Source: Paragonimus westermani
Taxonomy: Eukaryota; Platyhelminthes; Trematoda; Plagiorchiida; Troglotrematidae
NCBI GenBank assembly: GCA_008508345.1
Contig: QNGE01000282.1
Coordinates: 211,502 to 275,501, forward strand
Direction: 5' to 3'
Length of the DNA stretch: 64,000 bases
Shown: positions 12,904-25,489 of the stretch, in pieces
How positions within the stretch are numbered: the stretch's first letter is position 1
Layout of the letters: every line of letters begins with the position of its first letter
Position numbers and translations under genes: made by a program
The notes under the pieces: model-generated
Told to the model about the DNA's origin: nothing
The model's input: only the letters and a program-made list of their open reading frames with translations
Database searches by the model: none

Positions 12904-15900
12904 GTAGTTCCCTGTGTTCGAATTCACATTCATGTACGTGAAAAAGTAAACATTTGCAAAAAAAGTTGTATACGCTCAACCGACGTTAACCTGACAGTGC
13001 AACCATCGCATTTATGTCATACAACCGTGTTGCCGAGATATTGATATCTGGAATAAATTAGCGTTAGAGAAATCTGCCTAAGTGAAAAGCCGCCGTGCAC
13101 AGAAGAAGGCATGTATCAACGTGATGTACACATAAAAATGAACACATCGTTATGAAGCACGGTACAGTGGTTTCCTCAGCGTTCTGATGCAATGAAGTGA
13201 ATTTCAAGCTTCTCAATCGACTGAAAATGCACCGTTTGAAGGCTTTCTATGATATGTTGGTAACTGTATTTACTGGTAACGTCATCCTTCCAACAGTAAT
13301 GCCTTTTAGAACCCGGTGACAGTTGCTTATTTGGGACCAGTTAAGGCCATTCGTGAAACAGTACAGGCCATAAGTCGTAGGTAGCCAGAATGGAAGCCAG
13401 TAACAAGTCACAGTTTTCAATCCCTTCAGAGTAGAGGCGTATTGAAATAATGACAAACTTGCTTATTATAACAAGTCTATCCAGTAAATAATAAATTTCC
13501 CAAATTAGGGTTCGATCTGCTGGGTGCATAACCTATTTTTCGTAGAGCACCAAGATCGGCCTCAAAATAACAAAGATGAAATAATGGTCACTCGTTGGTA
13601 CAACATATTTAGCAGTTGCGACTTTGCCTTTCAATATTCTGATATAGTACTACCAACTTGTCATATTTTCAGGCTTCTAGAGGGATGACGCTCGACGTAA
13701 AGCGCACAATAACTATTCACATAATTTCTGCCGGGTTCTTGCCATCTCACTTCAGGCTCAGTATGTGCGTCGTGAAACTCTGTCTCGATTTGGATACTGA
13801 AAATAAGTAGCCATTTTTGTGTGTGTATCTAAGCAACTTGTTCACATCACATGCATGCGATTTTGGCGAACCGTATGACAACCTTGAATTTGTTCTTCAG
13901 CGCCCAAATGGATTAGAAGGAACTTGCGAATGAGGATTGAACTCTTGTATATGGCGTCATTATAATCGCTTGCATACTGAGTGAATTATTTCCTTCCGCA
14001 TATAAGCTGTGAATGGGTACCGCCATGCCCAGTCCAATGCTGTCTGCCATTCTATGAAAGATACATCAGAGTCACTTCGGTTTATCATTCACCTAGGTAA
14101 GACTGATTTCTTTTGAAAACTATTAGTCGTCTTGACTTCAAATTGATTGCACGGTCCATTCTACGGAGCGAATTTACTGGTTAACCAAAGGCAACCGTAT
14201 TCCGATTACAGAAACTTTGTATGTGAGTTCACTAAGCATAATTCTGACAAAGAACCAAGTGGTGACAGGGCGTTATCAACTGCGATTTACCGTGGAAAGC
14301 TTTTACTGGGCGGAATGAGAATGTGTTCAGTTATAACCACGCATGTTTGGTTGAACATATATGGTGACAAATAGTGGAAGCGAACAATTTTGTTTTCTGA
14401 ACAATACCCTTGCAGAAAGTAGTATGGTTGTTAGAATGGGCGTTTATAAGTTGAGCTGAGACAAATAACTGAATGTCCAGTCCAACTACGACCGTAGACA
14501 AACATGCGCTCACAACCGTACAACATGCGTGCGTTGGCAGGCTTTTTTTACACCCAGTTAAAACACTGAGAGACGCTTTTCAACATAATTGAAGTCTGGT
14601 TTTACACAATACATCATTCTACTCCTTAAAACTGTTCTACCAATAAAACGTGGACAAATCCAAGGAGAAGTTTATACTGGTATCACCTTTGGCGTTATTT
14701 CACTATAACCCTACTCTTCTTTATGTGATCAACTAATCATTTGCCATTTGTGCATTTTAGTCTAAACATAGATTGGGCCGTCGCTAGGTTTCTGCTCAGC
14801 ATGGACTTAGTTTCACAATTTTTCCATCAAATACCTTTGCGTAATTTTTCACCAAAAGTCATCTCCGACTAAAAAGATTTATTGAAGCGCTGATTAAAAT
14901 GTTTACCCTTTGTGATGTCATGGTCTCGATGGAATTTCTCCTAGTCGTGCATTAATGCAGCTGGAAGGATGCGTTCCACGAATCACTCAGCTTAAACTGG
15001 CATAGTACTGAAGAAATGACTTCGGTTATCTTCGAGCGTATTTCACATGCATTGGTTTGACTTAGTTCCAGTTTTCCAGCCCAGGGAAAAGACTGCTTTG
15101 TTTTGATGCATAATGTCGCGCATTTTTTAATAAGCCTTTATGAAATACACTTGCTTATTGGCCTCCTTTCGGGTTTAGAGTCGTCAATTCAGACTAAGAC
15201 AGCAAGTGACAGAAATAGTTAAAAGTTTTATATATTTACATTGTGAATAAATTTACCAGATACTGAATTGAACTTACCATGAGTTCATCAGTAACCACAC
15301 CTGGATTCCATTGCAGTGATATTCAAGATTTTCCTACAATTCAAATATTGTCGCGAGCCACAGTGAAGATGTCAAGTGTGTCTTTGTATATCAGTAACAG
15401 CTTCTTATTGTCGGGTCATTAGATTGTCACAGAAAAAATTAAAAGGTAGTTCAAGAAATAACTTTGACTTCATGTCTAGTTGGTAGCGCATCATTTTGCA
15501 TATTGAATAAGCCCGCGGAAACGCCGAGGCACGTAAATACTTAACGGTTAGACCCAGAAGTACTACGTAACAGAAAATACATATTTTTAGGGGCAGTGCT
15601 ACTTCAAATGATTGGAGTGTAAAAATAATCCATATAATTGCTCGAAATTATGATACGACAAGGACAAAGTATGATACAGAGAGATGACCGTAAACTCAAT
15701 ACGTTGTATAGTAGTGTTGCAGCGTACAATTTCAGAACGACTGTACAACTCAAATGGAAATGAAGGTGAGTTTGAAGTTAGGGCGTACGGTTTGAAAACG
15801 TTGAATGGGTGATTTACGCATCAGTTTTGAAAGTGCGGATTTGTACAACTGTCTTCCGGATAATAGTGGCATGGGTTAAAATCCGTCAGGAATTTAATCT

Positions 15901-17755
15901 TCGGGATGCACCGTAAGTTCTTTTATTTTATTGCAGTTGCGGGTTCAACGTTCAATCTGAGAATAACAGCAAACGGTGAGGCTTATTGAGCTGAAATGGG
16001 CACATGGCGGGATTAATCTTCTCTTGATAAGGCAGGTGTTTTTCACACAGTCATGCCATACAATGCAGTAAAAAAATTCTATTTGCTGACGTTGACAGTA
16101 AATGGTGTTTAAACTACCAGCCCAAAATTAAGCCGAAGCTCCACTTCTCCACACCATTCTTGATTTACTTGTAAAAAACCCAGAGCCATTATCGCGGATC
16201 TGCATAATTACAGATTTACAGAAGCATCGCTGTGACAAGTGTGTAGTTAGGCGTGTACTCCTTGTCAGTGCAATCGGGGCACATCATGCTTAAGTTTACT
16301 TATTGATGAAAAACTATTGATATTTTATGGTTAAGAATAAATCAGTACCCATTGCTCTGAATATAAAACTATCACTGCATCCACGGTAGGCAGATGAAAA
16401 CTGCTTGAATATTACTTCTTGGAATTACATATCTTCAGGATGTGCCAAACTGTTTAGTGGAAGACAGAATTACGCTAACTAAGTGATGGATGTTCCATTT
16501 AAGGTGCATTTATACAGAGGATTTACTAACCAAATTCTCCACCTCAAAACAGGACACTGAAAACATCTAATTAGATATCAAGTGCTCAAAATTTGAGACT
16601 TTCAACTAAAACGACTGACATGTTTCAGAAAAACGTAAACCATCTGACAACCTTCTGGTCTTTACAAATTGTTCCCCGAAAGTATTATGTTCATTTATTC
16701 TCCAAATTCTAAGTTATTGCAGAAGAAAGGCGCGCAATTCCCACCCACTTAGACTTACAATTTTAATAAGTTTTCCGTTTGCTTCAATACGAACAAATTT
16801 ACAGTGTTTATTAATTGAACACGATCATTTTAGGAAATTTCTCCTTTAGTAATATCTTACGACCACTGTGTTCATCGCTACCCATTATTTCTCAGTATAC
16901 TTCTGGTGAAATCTGATAAGGGAAATGTTTGTCAAGCCAATGGTTAAAAACTAGCAGGCCACCAACAAGAAAAGGTGAATGTTCTTCTAGACGTAACCTG
17001 TGAATCAATTGGGATCAATAGAAATGTTCACGGATTCACACACCTCAAACAATGCAGTCGATTGGTTTTAGTAATCCAGGAACATCTGACAACGACTCAT
17101 CAGTGTCTTTCTACATTGAGCATTACTTGTGGGTATCAATTATACAACGAAAGCAATGGAGTAAATATAATGTAGGCAACCAAGCGACTAAATGGTTGCA
17201 TAACATGACTACCAATACACCTTCACTATAAAAAACACAAACCACTGTTGTGATGCAGTTTCTAAGATGTATACCACACCCGTTGAGTATTTTAATGTCC
17301 AGCTAGTTCTTGGTTACAAAGAATGAGAAGAATGTTCGTTGGTCCAGACCTTCTGTAATCGCTGCTGGACGTTTTAAAGAGATTGGATTAGACGAACGCA
17401 CAGAGAGGAAGTTAACGGTAGATTCGCAGGAGGTTAAGGACAACCAGTGTCGACAGCCCGAGCAAAATGGCATGTCAGCGCTCTAGCCAACTCAGATGGC
17501 AGGCTGCCGTAGCATCGGATCTTGTTATAACAAGCACCGGAATAAAACAAGTTAGGTGGGTCACGTTTTAAAACAGGCGAGTTGAGGCCAGCCGAATGAT
17601 AGAGCCATAGCCTTAGTACTAGCTGTAATTCTTCATTTTACTGATGCATTATGCCTCCAAAATAACTAATGGAATCCCATCAAAAATGAAATTTGCTTTT
17701 TGCTGCAAGTTTTGCTTTCGATTTCATTTCCAAAAGTGGCATTAACTGCTTTCAG
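12904..17755. other. Non-coding DNA
   Basis: No supported gene. A GC-richer patch at about 17340-17620 has a 45-codon plus-strand frame without recognisable motifs. Confidence 0.4.
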
Positions 17756-17839
17756 TTAACGGTTGCCGGTCTTTCACAGGGTGGCTTTGAAACGCATGTT
17801 GGTGCGCGTGCACTGCACTCAGGAATTCGTAATTATATG
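17756..17839 (+). CDS. Weak candidate exon (84 bases)
   Basis: The acceptor AACTGCTTTCAG ends at 17755. The following 28 codons (starting LTVAGLSQGGFETHVGARA) stop at ATG followed by GTAACG. Both boundaries fall between codons. The surrounding open frame runs 17693-17893. No family is recognised. A possible 9-base exon lies 161 bases downstream (18001-18009) in a compatible phase. Confidence 0.2.
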
Positions 17840-18000
17840 GTAACGGAGCTAAATGTATCATCTGATTCCATTCCTCGTAGAAATGTAGTTTAACACATTT
17901 CATTTGGAGAATAACAGCGAAGTTATGTTTTAGAAATTTATGCTTTGAAGTAAATTGTGTATTTTGTTGTAGCTGTTGGATAACGGAATGCTCTTTTCAG

Positions 18001-18009
18001 TGCATCCGT
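18001..18009 (+). CDS. Possible 9-base micro-exon
   Basis: A T-rich acceptor, GCTCTTTTCAG, ends at 18000 and a perfect donor, GTAAGTA, begins at 18010, leaving TGCATCCGT. Trematode genes are known to use very short exons whose lengths are multiples of three. The chance of such a pair occurring randomly is substantial. Confidence 0.12.
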
Positions 18010-18841
18010 GTAAGTAGGCATTCATATTTTGAGTGACAACGTATATTTTATTTAATTTTATACAAAATACTCGTCATTTGGTTTGGTTACTAAACTATTA
18101 GCTACAACGTTGCCCACTAAGCTTGATGATGTCAGCTGCTACGTGCTGAGTGGAACATTACGTGGAAACTATCCGTCAAGTACGGTCAATGAGTGGATTT
18201 TATAAAGATTCAAAACTCGATGCCTTTCCTTGTAGTGGGCTGCCTGCAGGGTTTATGAGAATGTGATAACAGTAATTCGTGAGGAATTATGTTGGGGTTT
18301 TCTGATTCGCCCTGTCAGAATGTTGAACATAAATTGGAACGTCAGGGAATCCAGTGGGAGGCAGCTTTCTGGTCTATAAATTCGGATTAATTGGACAAAA
18401 TAACTTAGTATCATTCATTTGCTGTAGGACTCTACGAACCAGGCCAACCGGATTACTGCTTCGTTAATTTCGGAATAGTTTGGACAGCGTACGTGGGGTC
18501 CTGAAAGAAGCATGCAAAGTTTTCGAACAAAGCGTGTGGCGACCTTCTCCGACCCAAGTTGCAGAGATGAATATAAACCAGCTTTCCAATGTGTCACCAA
18601 CGTATGTACCACCAGTGTGGAAAACTTTTTACATTCCTAATCAACTTTATACAATGGACAAGTGCACTTCATCGGTGAAATAAAATTGGTGTATTCTGTA
18701 TGTATATAGAAAAATAGACAACGTAGCCGTGACTCGGAATCCTGTCTATTTGTGATCCCTCTTTTTTCAAAATGCACTTAATTTGGTAGTTCAAGTCTTA
18801 AACGTAAGCTGATCCTCTACCGAAATTTAATCACTGGCCAG
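18010..18841. other. Non-coding DNA
   Basis: Overlapping short frames on both strands at 18415-18683 are of chance length. No supported feature. Confidence 0.4.
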
Positions 18842-19098
18842 CAGAACACCCTTTAGTGAGTCATTTGCGGTCACACCTTGACACCCAAAATTCCACCCCA
18901 ACCCTTGCAACTTCAACAACGAGATATTTTAATGTTTCTTTCCCTTACAAAAAATGTGAACCGGTTGTGTTCCAAACGCATGCTGAAACAGAAATGCCCC
19001 GCGAACTTATTCATATTCCCGGTATGAAAAATTACTGTCGCTCATATTGTCCACCGTCAAACAGAGAACAGTGTTGTGTGAAACGGGCGTTGATTTGA
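18842..19098 (+). CDS. Candidate terminal exon, cysteine-containing, function unknown
   Basis: An open frame begins just after a stop near 18806 and ends at TGA 19096-19098. A plausible acceptor CAG ends at 18841, though its pyrimidine tract is poor. Composition is protein-like: proline/threonine-rich first half, then FPYKKCEPVVFQTH, and a C-terminal cysteine cluster (NYCRSYCPP, QCCV). The cysteines near the end would suit a secreted protein. It lies on the same strand as the signal-peptide-like exon at 5167-5313, but linkage across 13 kb is not shown. Confidence 0.28.
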
Positions 19099-21278
19099 AA
19101 CACGCATACAAGGGAAATAATTATCCTGGTGATGTGCAACATGAAACCCTCTCACGTGCGTAGCAGAAACTCGGTGGGGATAACCAGCGTTCGAGTTCAA
19201 CATGAGAAGGATGAAAGATAATTATTTGTTGACACGACATTTGTTTCTGTTTCATTCAACATATATCACCATCGACAGCAAAAGATGGTGACTTTCTGTG
19301 AGCGCTGTGCATACAGGTTATAATACGTTTGAGAACGGTAGAAGTATGGTGTGTCGCGCTTGGTAAGATTGCTGTTCACTTAGCAACCTGCGGCAACCAA
19401 ACTAACTCCCGGAATATATTTTAAAAATACCCATTAACAGTGTGTACCTTTAAACTTTTTAAAGTATAACAGGCTATATGGTGTTTTGTAGTTCAGTATT
19501 ACATTTTCCGAGCTCTGAGGTTATCGCAGTGTACCACTTATGAAACCGGCATTTACGTGTTGAAAGATTTCGGTGAGCAAAGGCAAACGAGGGGACTCTT
19601 TAAGGACAACTTCTGACAACTTGAGCATCGACAGCAAAAGTTTCAACGTTGGATGTGCTCGAGATTATTGCTTGATAAATTATCGCGTGTTAATAAGATT
19701 GACAGTTTAGTTCAGTTCTACCCACTGTCACATACTTAAATCGTTTTCAAATTCTCACAGAATTCATGAGACCAATTATACAAACATCTGTTTTCGGTGA
19801 TTCACGAAGGATTTTTACTAGGTGGAGCCCACGCAACTACTATATTTAAGCAAGAACAAATCAGATGAGTCAGTTAAACATAGATGTCCATCTATCACTC
19901 AAGAATGAACTTGTCAAAGTACCATTCAACGGGTTCCAAACGTAGTTGGGAATGTCTGTCTTGTGCAAGAGGTCATTCGATCGTTTTACACCTGCCGGGT
20001 ACTAATGTCACAACTCAGAGATAGATTGCCTGGCTTTCCTATCTTTCGTGTTTAGTTTGTAACTCGATTTTGTCAAGCAGGTTATGTCAGGAGAACTTCA
20101 ACGCTGCCATCGGAAGAGATTTTCAGACGCCTTCTAAAGTAACTTCACAACGGGTCGAGAAAACATTTCCAGCACGACCGGTTCCTATTCATCTGGCAGT
20201 GCCCATCAATTAGGGCCGGTCGAAGCCTTCCAAGTCATCCGCTAGGTTCGGCAAGCTCATTCCAGAGCTTCTATAATGCGAAGGTTGTGAACGGCAGAGA
20301 TCATTGCCAACGGACTCTACAATCCTTGTCAGCATGCCCAGAAAAATGTCGTCCGGACCCTACACATCTTATGGCCAGTTATTCCAAAGCCAGATGAAAC
20401 CCGAGCAAGAACCAGCTTTTCACACCCACAAACAAATGTCGCACGGCCAATAGGTGTTAAAATCACTACATGATGGTTGGTACCAACTCTGTTATTTTTA
20501 ATAACCTACTTGTATTGTTCTAATTTTTGCATATATATCGTGTGCACCCTATGTGATTATGATAGCCAGATGAGGACTACTTCAAACAGCCGTTAGCGTA
20601 CTATCTTTAATTGTGCAGTCTCAGTTGTAAAACTGTGTAAGTCTTCTGTCTTTGAATTCGCTCGGTCATGGTAATAACACAGCTGTGTACCAAGGAGGAC
20701 TGAGCTCAGTTAATGAAATAAGTCAAAAAACAAACCAGTGAAATTTCACATTAGCTAGATTATAATTAATTTAAAACGTCCTCCTGGACGGAAGTGATAT
20801 TTAGTAATCCACTCTTTGTTTGTACTCATCACGTGATTCAGGAACGAACCAGCAACACTTCGAGTTATGAGCAAATACCTTGTCCGCTCGAACACAAGTT
20901 CTCTGAGCATCGTCTGTGATGCATTCGTAATAAAACTCGACTTAAACCACCCTGGTTTTTCTCAACGTCATTCCACAGAATAGCGTCGTCATTGCAAACA
21001 GGAGCTTGAAGTTCTTTCTCCAATCATTCTCTTTCGGAAAATACTTCAGGCAATATCGAATAGCTCACGCATTGTAAGTTGAACAGACAATTATCGCTTT
21101 ACTTGTGGTATGCAAAACATACAAGCCAGAACACTCAAGAAAATAATTCGACAGCTCAGCATCAACGAATTTGCCAGTTGAGGAATCTTTCAAGCACCTT
21201 ACAAAGGTATATCACATCTGCGTTACTGTTGCTTGGCGACTACCAAAAACAAAACTGTTGCAGGTTAATCCATGCTTC
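19099..21278. other. Non-coding DNA with a GC-richer patch
   Basis: A small stem-loop (CACCATC and GATGGTG, 19268-19291) and a similar downstream sequence with CATCGACAGCAAAAG at about 19626 are visible. 20000-20450 is richer in G+C and may be an old retroelement, but no motif can be read in any frame. Confidence 0.35.
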
Positions 21279-21413
21279 AGAATAAAAACATACAGACGAA
21301 CATACGTTCTAGACCATTCATCTTCAGCCCGGTACAATTATATACGGAGATAGTAGAGTTAGATCGAGATAACGATCAGAATTGTCACAGAGAAACTAGA
21401 TCAGTGGCTAGTC
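21279..21413 (+). repeat. Left arm of inverted repeat
   Basis: Reverse complement of 21883-22007 with scattered mismatches and a short insertion near 21295. Confidence 0.8.
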
Positions 21414-21882
21414 GACTGTTAAAAAATTCGGAATAAGTGATGCGGAGAATTGATTACGGAGTTCTGTAGTAGTATACCTCTTGCTGATTGTCTAGTTGAG
21501 TCTATTTGTTAGCCATTCTGCGGCACTGCCACCTTTGAACAACAGGGGGTTTATATCCTACCTAATGCACTCCAGGTTTAGGTGATATTCTGATCATGTT
21601 TCTGATGATAAATCATTCCGTGTAGCCGTAATGTGGAAAGCGGGCACCAGGTGAAAACTAACGAAGTCCCCAAAGTGATACATCGCGTGCCAGACAACCC
21701 ATTGAAAGCTGTCCGAATTAGAACACTTTGTACCGCCGAAGCTTTCGGAATCAGGCTGATTGACTGGTTTGTTCAGACGCTACACCTACCATGGTCACAA
21801 ATCCTTCGGATCAATGGCCATCCTGCGCGGTCAAACAAATGGACAAGCTTAACGTAACCGACCAATGAAGTCATCGCCAAGT

Positions 21883-22007
21883 GACTGGGCAGTGACCTAG
21901 TTTCTCTGTGACAAGTCTGAACGTTATCTCGATCCAACTCTAATAACTCCTTATATAATTGTACCGAGTTGAAGATGAATGGTCTAGAACGCCTATGTCT
22001 TTATTCT
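21883..22007 (-). repeat. Right arm of inverted repeat
   Basis: Pairs with 21279-21413; the inner edge is near GACTGGGCAGTGACCTAG and the outer edge near CTTTATTCT. Confidence 0.8.
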
Positions 22008-24124
22008 CATTGTCTCAGTGCGCTGATTAAAAGATGCATTTAAATTCTTCCAGGCTCAGCTGAAACAATGTGGCTTATTGCTTAATACGGGATAAGTATG
22101 GGCCGTGAACTTCATCCGTCAAAGTCAGGAAACCTCGACTGAACAAGATAATAATCGGAAAAACCTCCACCCAAACGATACACCAGCTGAAACCTGACGA
22201 AATTCTTGATACTGAAGTGCATAGCAAGGTATATGGGCTCTTATCTCGTACGTAAACATGTCACTGTTAAAATTGCTTTTCATCATGAAAGGGGCAACAG
22301 ATTAAAAGCATGAAGTTTATTAAAGTGGTACAGTTATCAAGCGGAAAACAAAACGATCAAACGATAAGGAAATGTGAACCTGTCAAATCAATGAACCGCG
22401 AATCGACAATTGTTAACAAACCAGAAGGATTTCAAATACCAGAACATCTTTAGTTACAGAAACTTCACAGGCAGGTACCTTTGCCAAGGAAAATCTCCCT
22501 CGTGAATGTCTCTTTTTTATAGGCGTGCCAGCTGGTTAGTTCAGTGTTTTGAGTCCATATAGCCAATGGAAGATAAATGTTGGTTTACTGGACTATTTGG
22601 ATTCATATGATTGGAATGGATATACGGTATCACTATGGACTCCACAAACGTCAATTTTTCCCACACCATAATACTGTTTTTATCTCTACACGTGTTCCAA
22701 TTAAAAAGTATCGTCGGATGACCCGAATGCTTGTTGCTGGTCTGTAAAAATATGCGAGTCAAATTTCAGAACAAGTGGTTACTTTGGATAGTTTTCCACG
22801 TGTTTCCTATGCGATACCTTTTATCTTGTAAGTAGAACGGACTGTACCAGAATAATCAGAAAGAATGGTGTTCTACAAAGCCAATTTTTGAGCACATATC
22901 AAACTTAACACCAAACCAAAGAGCTTCTGTAAATTCAGAGATAAGTGGACTAATTCAGTTTTGATTCTATTGGAAGACGACCGCACACTGGTTTTCTCAC
23001 ACATGCCGACGGCTACTAAGAGGAGCCTGACACTGTAATCAGTCTGTCCGTAAATCTACCAGGGTATTAAATTGCTCATACTTCAGTTTTAGCAACTGTA
23101 TTTATTATAAAATGCAGCACCATCGAAGAGCTGCTCAGCAATGCAAGACAGGTAATAAAGTGCGGTGATGCAGCACGCCAAACGATCAGTAAAATTCACT
23201 GTGAGCAACAACACCTCTCTGTCAGATATTACCAGAAACTATAACGCAAAAATAATGCCAAAGACGGTAGCTTCTAGTCCGACAAATGTGTAGGGCTTAT
23301 ATTTTAGTGGAAGCGTTTGTTCCAACAAACAGCCACATTACTTTCATCACACATCTTAAACTTTTATATAGTTATTGGTGAACAGACACTTCCCAAAGTC
23401 ACCTTTTGAACGCCACTTCTCTAAGCATGAGGATCACATTGCATACACTGGAAGATAACGAGTTCGATTAACTTCATATGGTCAAATAACAAAGGTAGAC
23501 AATGTTACTTTGTTCTCTTGAAGCTGTACCGATTAACGAATGCAAAACGGCTTGCGAGTTTTAGGAATAATGTACGATGGATTTGTGAATGTTGCAACAT
23601 GAGAAATTTCCATCATGGTATACTGACTTTCATGCAGTTACTATGTATTTTAGTGCCATTTGTGAGCACTGATATAAGCAAATTATCTGGAAACATGATA
23701 ACTAAGGCAAGACTGAATCTTGTGGTCGTTATAGACTGCGTGGCGAATTTTGATCTTTTCAATTAAGGCATTATGAAAGATGAAGTATGCAAAATGTTGA
23801 GTTTTTCTTCATCTTAACGCGCGTTCCCGTAACAGAAATGTTGGCTTGGTTCTAAGGTATGTTTCTGAGATAATTTGATCATTTCCACATTTGACCCTTC
23901 ACGCACACATGTTTGTTTGAACCATATTTGGGACGTTCTTGTTATGGATGATAAACATTTACACATCCACCGGAATTCTCCACTTAGACGTAAGACGTGA
24001 ATGTGGGCGCCTCTGTGTTCACTAAAATGCACGTTTATAATTTCGGTTTTATAAACTTGAATCACAAACCATTGCGATGTTTCCTAAGGAGTAAGCATAA
24101 TATTTTATCCCGACAATTTTGCAG
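22008..24124. other. Non-coding DNA
   Basis: No supported gene; an 82-codon frame at 23518-23766 (+) is within chance expectation. Confidence 0.4.
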
Positions 24125-24263
24125 TAAACACGAGACTATTTACTCAAACAGACTGGATATGGATTTGCTTGATTGTATGTACCCATCCGCACACTCAATC
24201 TTCAAACTTTTTTCTGACAAAAGAGTTTACTCTAAACTAACTATGCACAACGAGCATAGCTAA
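24125..24263 (+). CDS. Candidate terminal exon, function unknown
   Basis: The acceptor CGACAATTTTGCAG ends at 24124. The frame entering with one base of a split codon stays open for 45 codons to TAA at 24261-24263. The peptide (starts KHETIYSNRLDMDLLDCMYP) is charged and would suit a cytoplasmic C-terminus. It belongs to an 88-codon open frame beginning at 23997. No homology can be claimed. Confidence 0.2.
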
Positions 24264-25372
24264 CAGTGCACACGGAAATCATCAACTCACGGACAAATTT
24301 ACGACTAGTTAATATGCTTTACAAGTAATTGGTTCAGTCAATTCGAATCATTACCACTTCACGCAAAATGCGAAATGCTTTTTCTTCACCCGGGTGCTAA
24401 ATCACAGCATGAATATAATCCACAGCAATGTTTCAACCGTTTTCGATATAACTACCCGAGCTACCAGATCTGTAGTGGACGCTGACAGCAAATCGAATGA
24501 ACATCGTAAATGGCGATATTAGTATTGTGCGATTAAGTGAGTGCCATTCTTTATCTGGATCTTGCTTCTTCAGGAAAAATGGTATCCAGTGCAAAGTTTA
24601 AATGGGATTGATGTAATTGTGCGGTTAACCCACAAATTCACACCGCAATGACTGGTGCGACTGAGTTTTGATATAGAGATAGGGAAGGTAGCCACATGAA
24701 AACAAAGAATTTCATGTTGATGAAGGGGCACAAAATCATTCCAAGTGCCTCCTGTCTTCAGCATAGTAACCATGTACAACCGGTCTATGTATTCATCTGG
24801 GAAGTGAACACAGGTTGGTTAGTCGCCTGCTCATAACCATCCTAACCAACATGTCAAATTTTGTTAAATGACGTTAAAACCGGATTCTCTCAACGGAGTG
24901 CTTCAGGCTTTTGCCTTAACACTGAGATCCTAGGCACGAGTCAAGCGGAAGCATACTCGTTAATAATAAGACACGTGCAAACCACGATATCAGATAGCAG
25001 GTGACTGTCTATTTGGATCGGTCGCCGCGACAATCGTTTACTAATTATTGTAATTAACAACGTAGCCACTTTGGAAGTAAGCCCGGTTGAGTTGGTCCAA
25101 ATGTCATAAACCAAAAACACTACATACAGGTTCAACTTATCAGTTTGCTAGAAGATGGGTTCATTTAATCATGTATGTTTAAATTCTAATGAGCAGTTAA
25201 AAGACAGTTCCGATTAACCAAAAACTTAGTTTACGTGTAGAATGGTGGCGCACTTGATGTACTCTACCAAACGTGAGCCGTCGGAATATTTATTCACGAA
25301 GGGTCTTACATTAATTATATAGCCACTAGCAAACTGATTAAAAAAGTTATTCAGAAATATATTAATTTTTAC
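24264..25372. other. Non-coding DNA
   Basis: Nothing supported. Confidence 0.4.
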
Positions 25373-25489
25373 TGATAATTGTTTCTGTGCAAGTTCCGAT
25401 CCACATCGCATTTGGATCCGGCATTTTTGTTTGTGAACTGTGCCCCAGTTTCTCACGCACACAAAGTTATGACCGTACAACAGAATTTG
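25373..25489 (-). CDS. Candidate internal exon, cysteine-containing
   Basis: On the minus strand a good acceptor (CTTACCTTTGCTTACAG) precedes 39 complete codons ending at a donor, TCA followed by GTAAAA; both ends are phase 0. The peptide includes GHNFVCVRNWG and QKCRIQMRCGSEL, three cysteines, and looks extracellular. It lies within a 112-codon frame at 25226-25564. The domain is not recognised. Confidence 0.28.

Larger units (their letters stand above)
21279..22007. mobile_element. Foldback (long inverted repeat) element
   Basis: Two imperfect inverted arms of about 125-135 bases enclose about 470 bases. Matching blocks, read in the left arm orientation, include GTTCTAGACCATTCATCTTCA, CGGTACAATTATATA and GTCACAGAGAAACTAG. 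The arms are diverged at scattered positions and by a few small indels. The interior has a 74-codon frame (21633-21857, +) with no recognised domain. This architecture fits a non-autonomous DNA transposon or foldback element. I could not see a clear target-site duplication, so the ends are approximate. Confidence 0.75.

Noticed and set aside
20000..20450. GC-rich patch as an RTE/CR1 retrotransposon end
   Set aside because: Translations in all frames show no reverse transcriptase or endonuclease block; composition alone is not enough.
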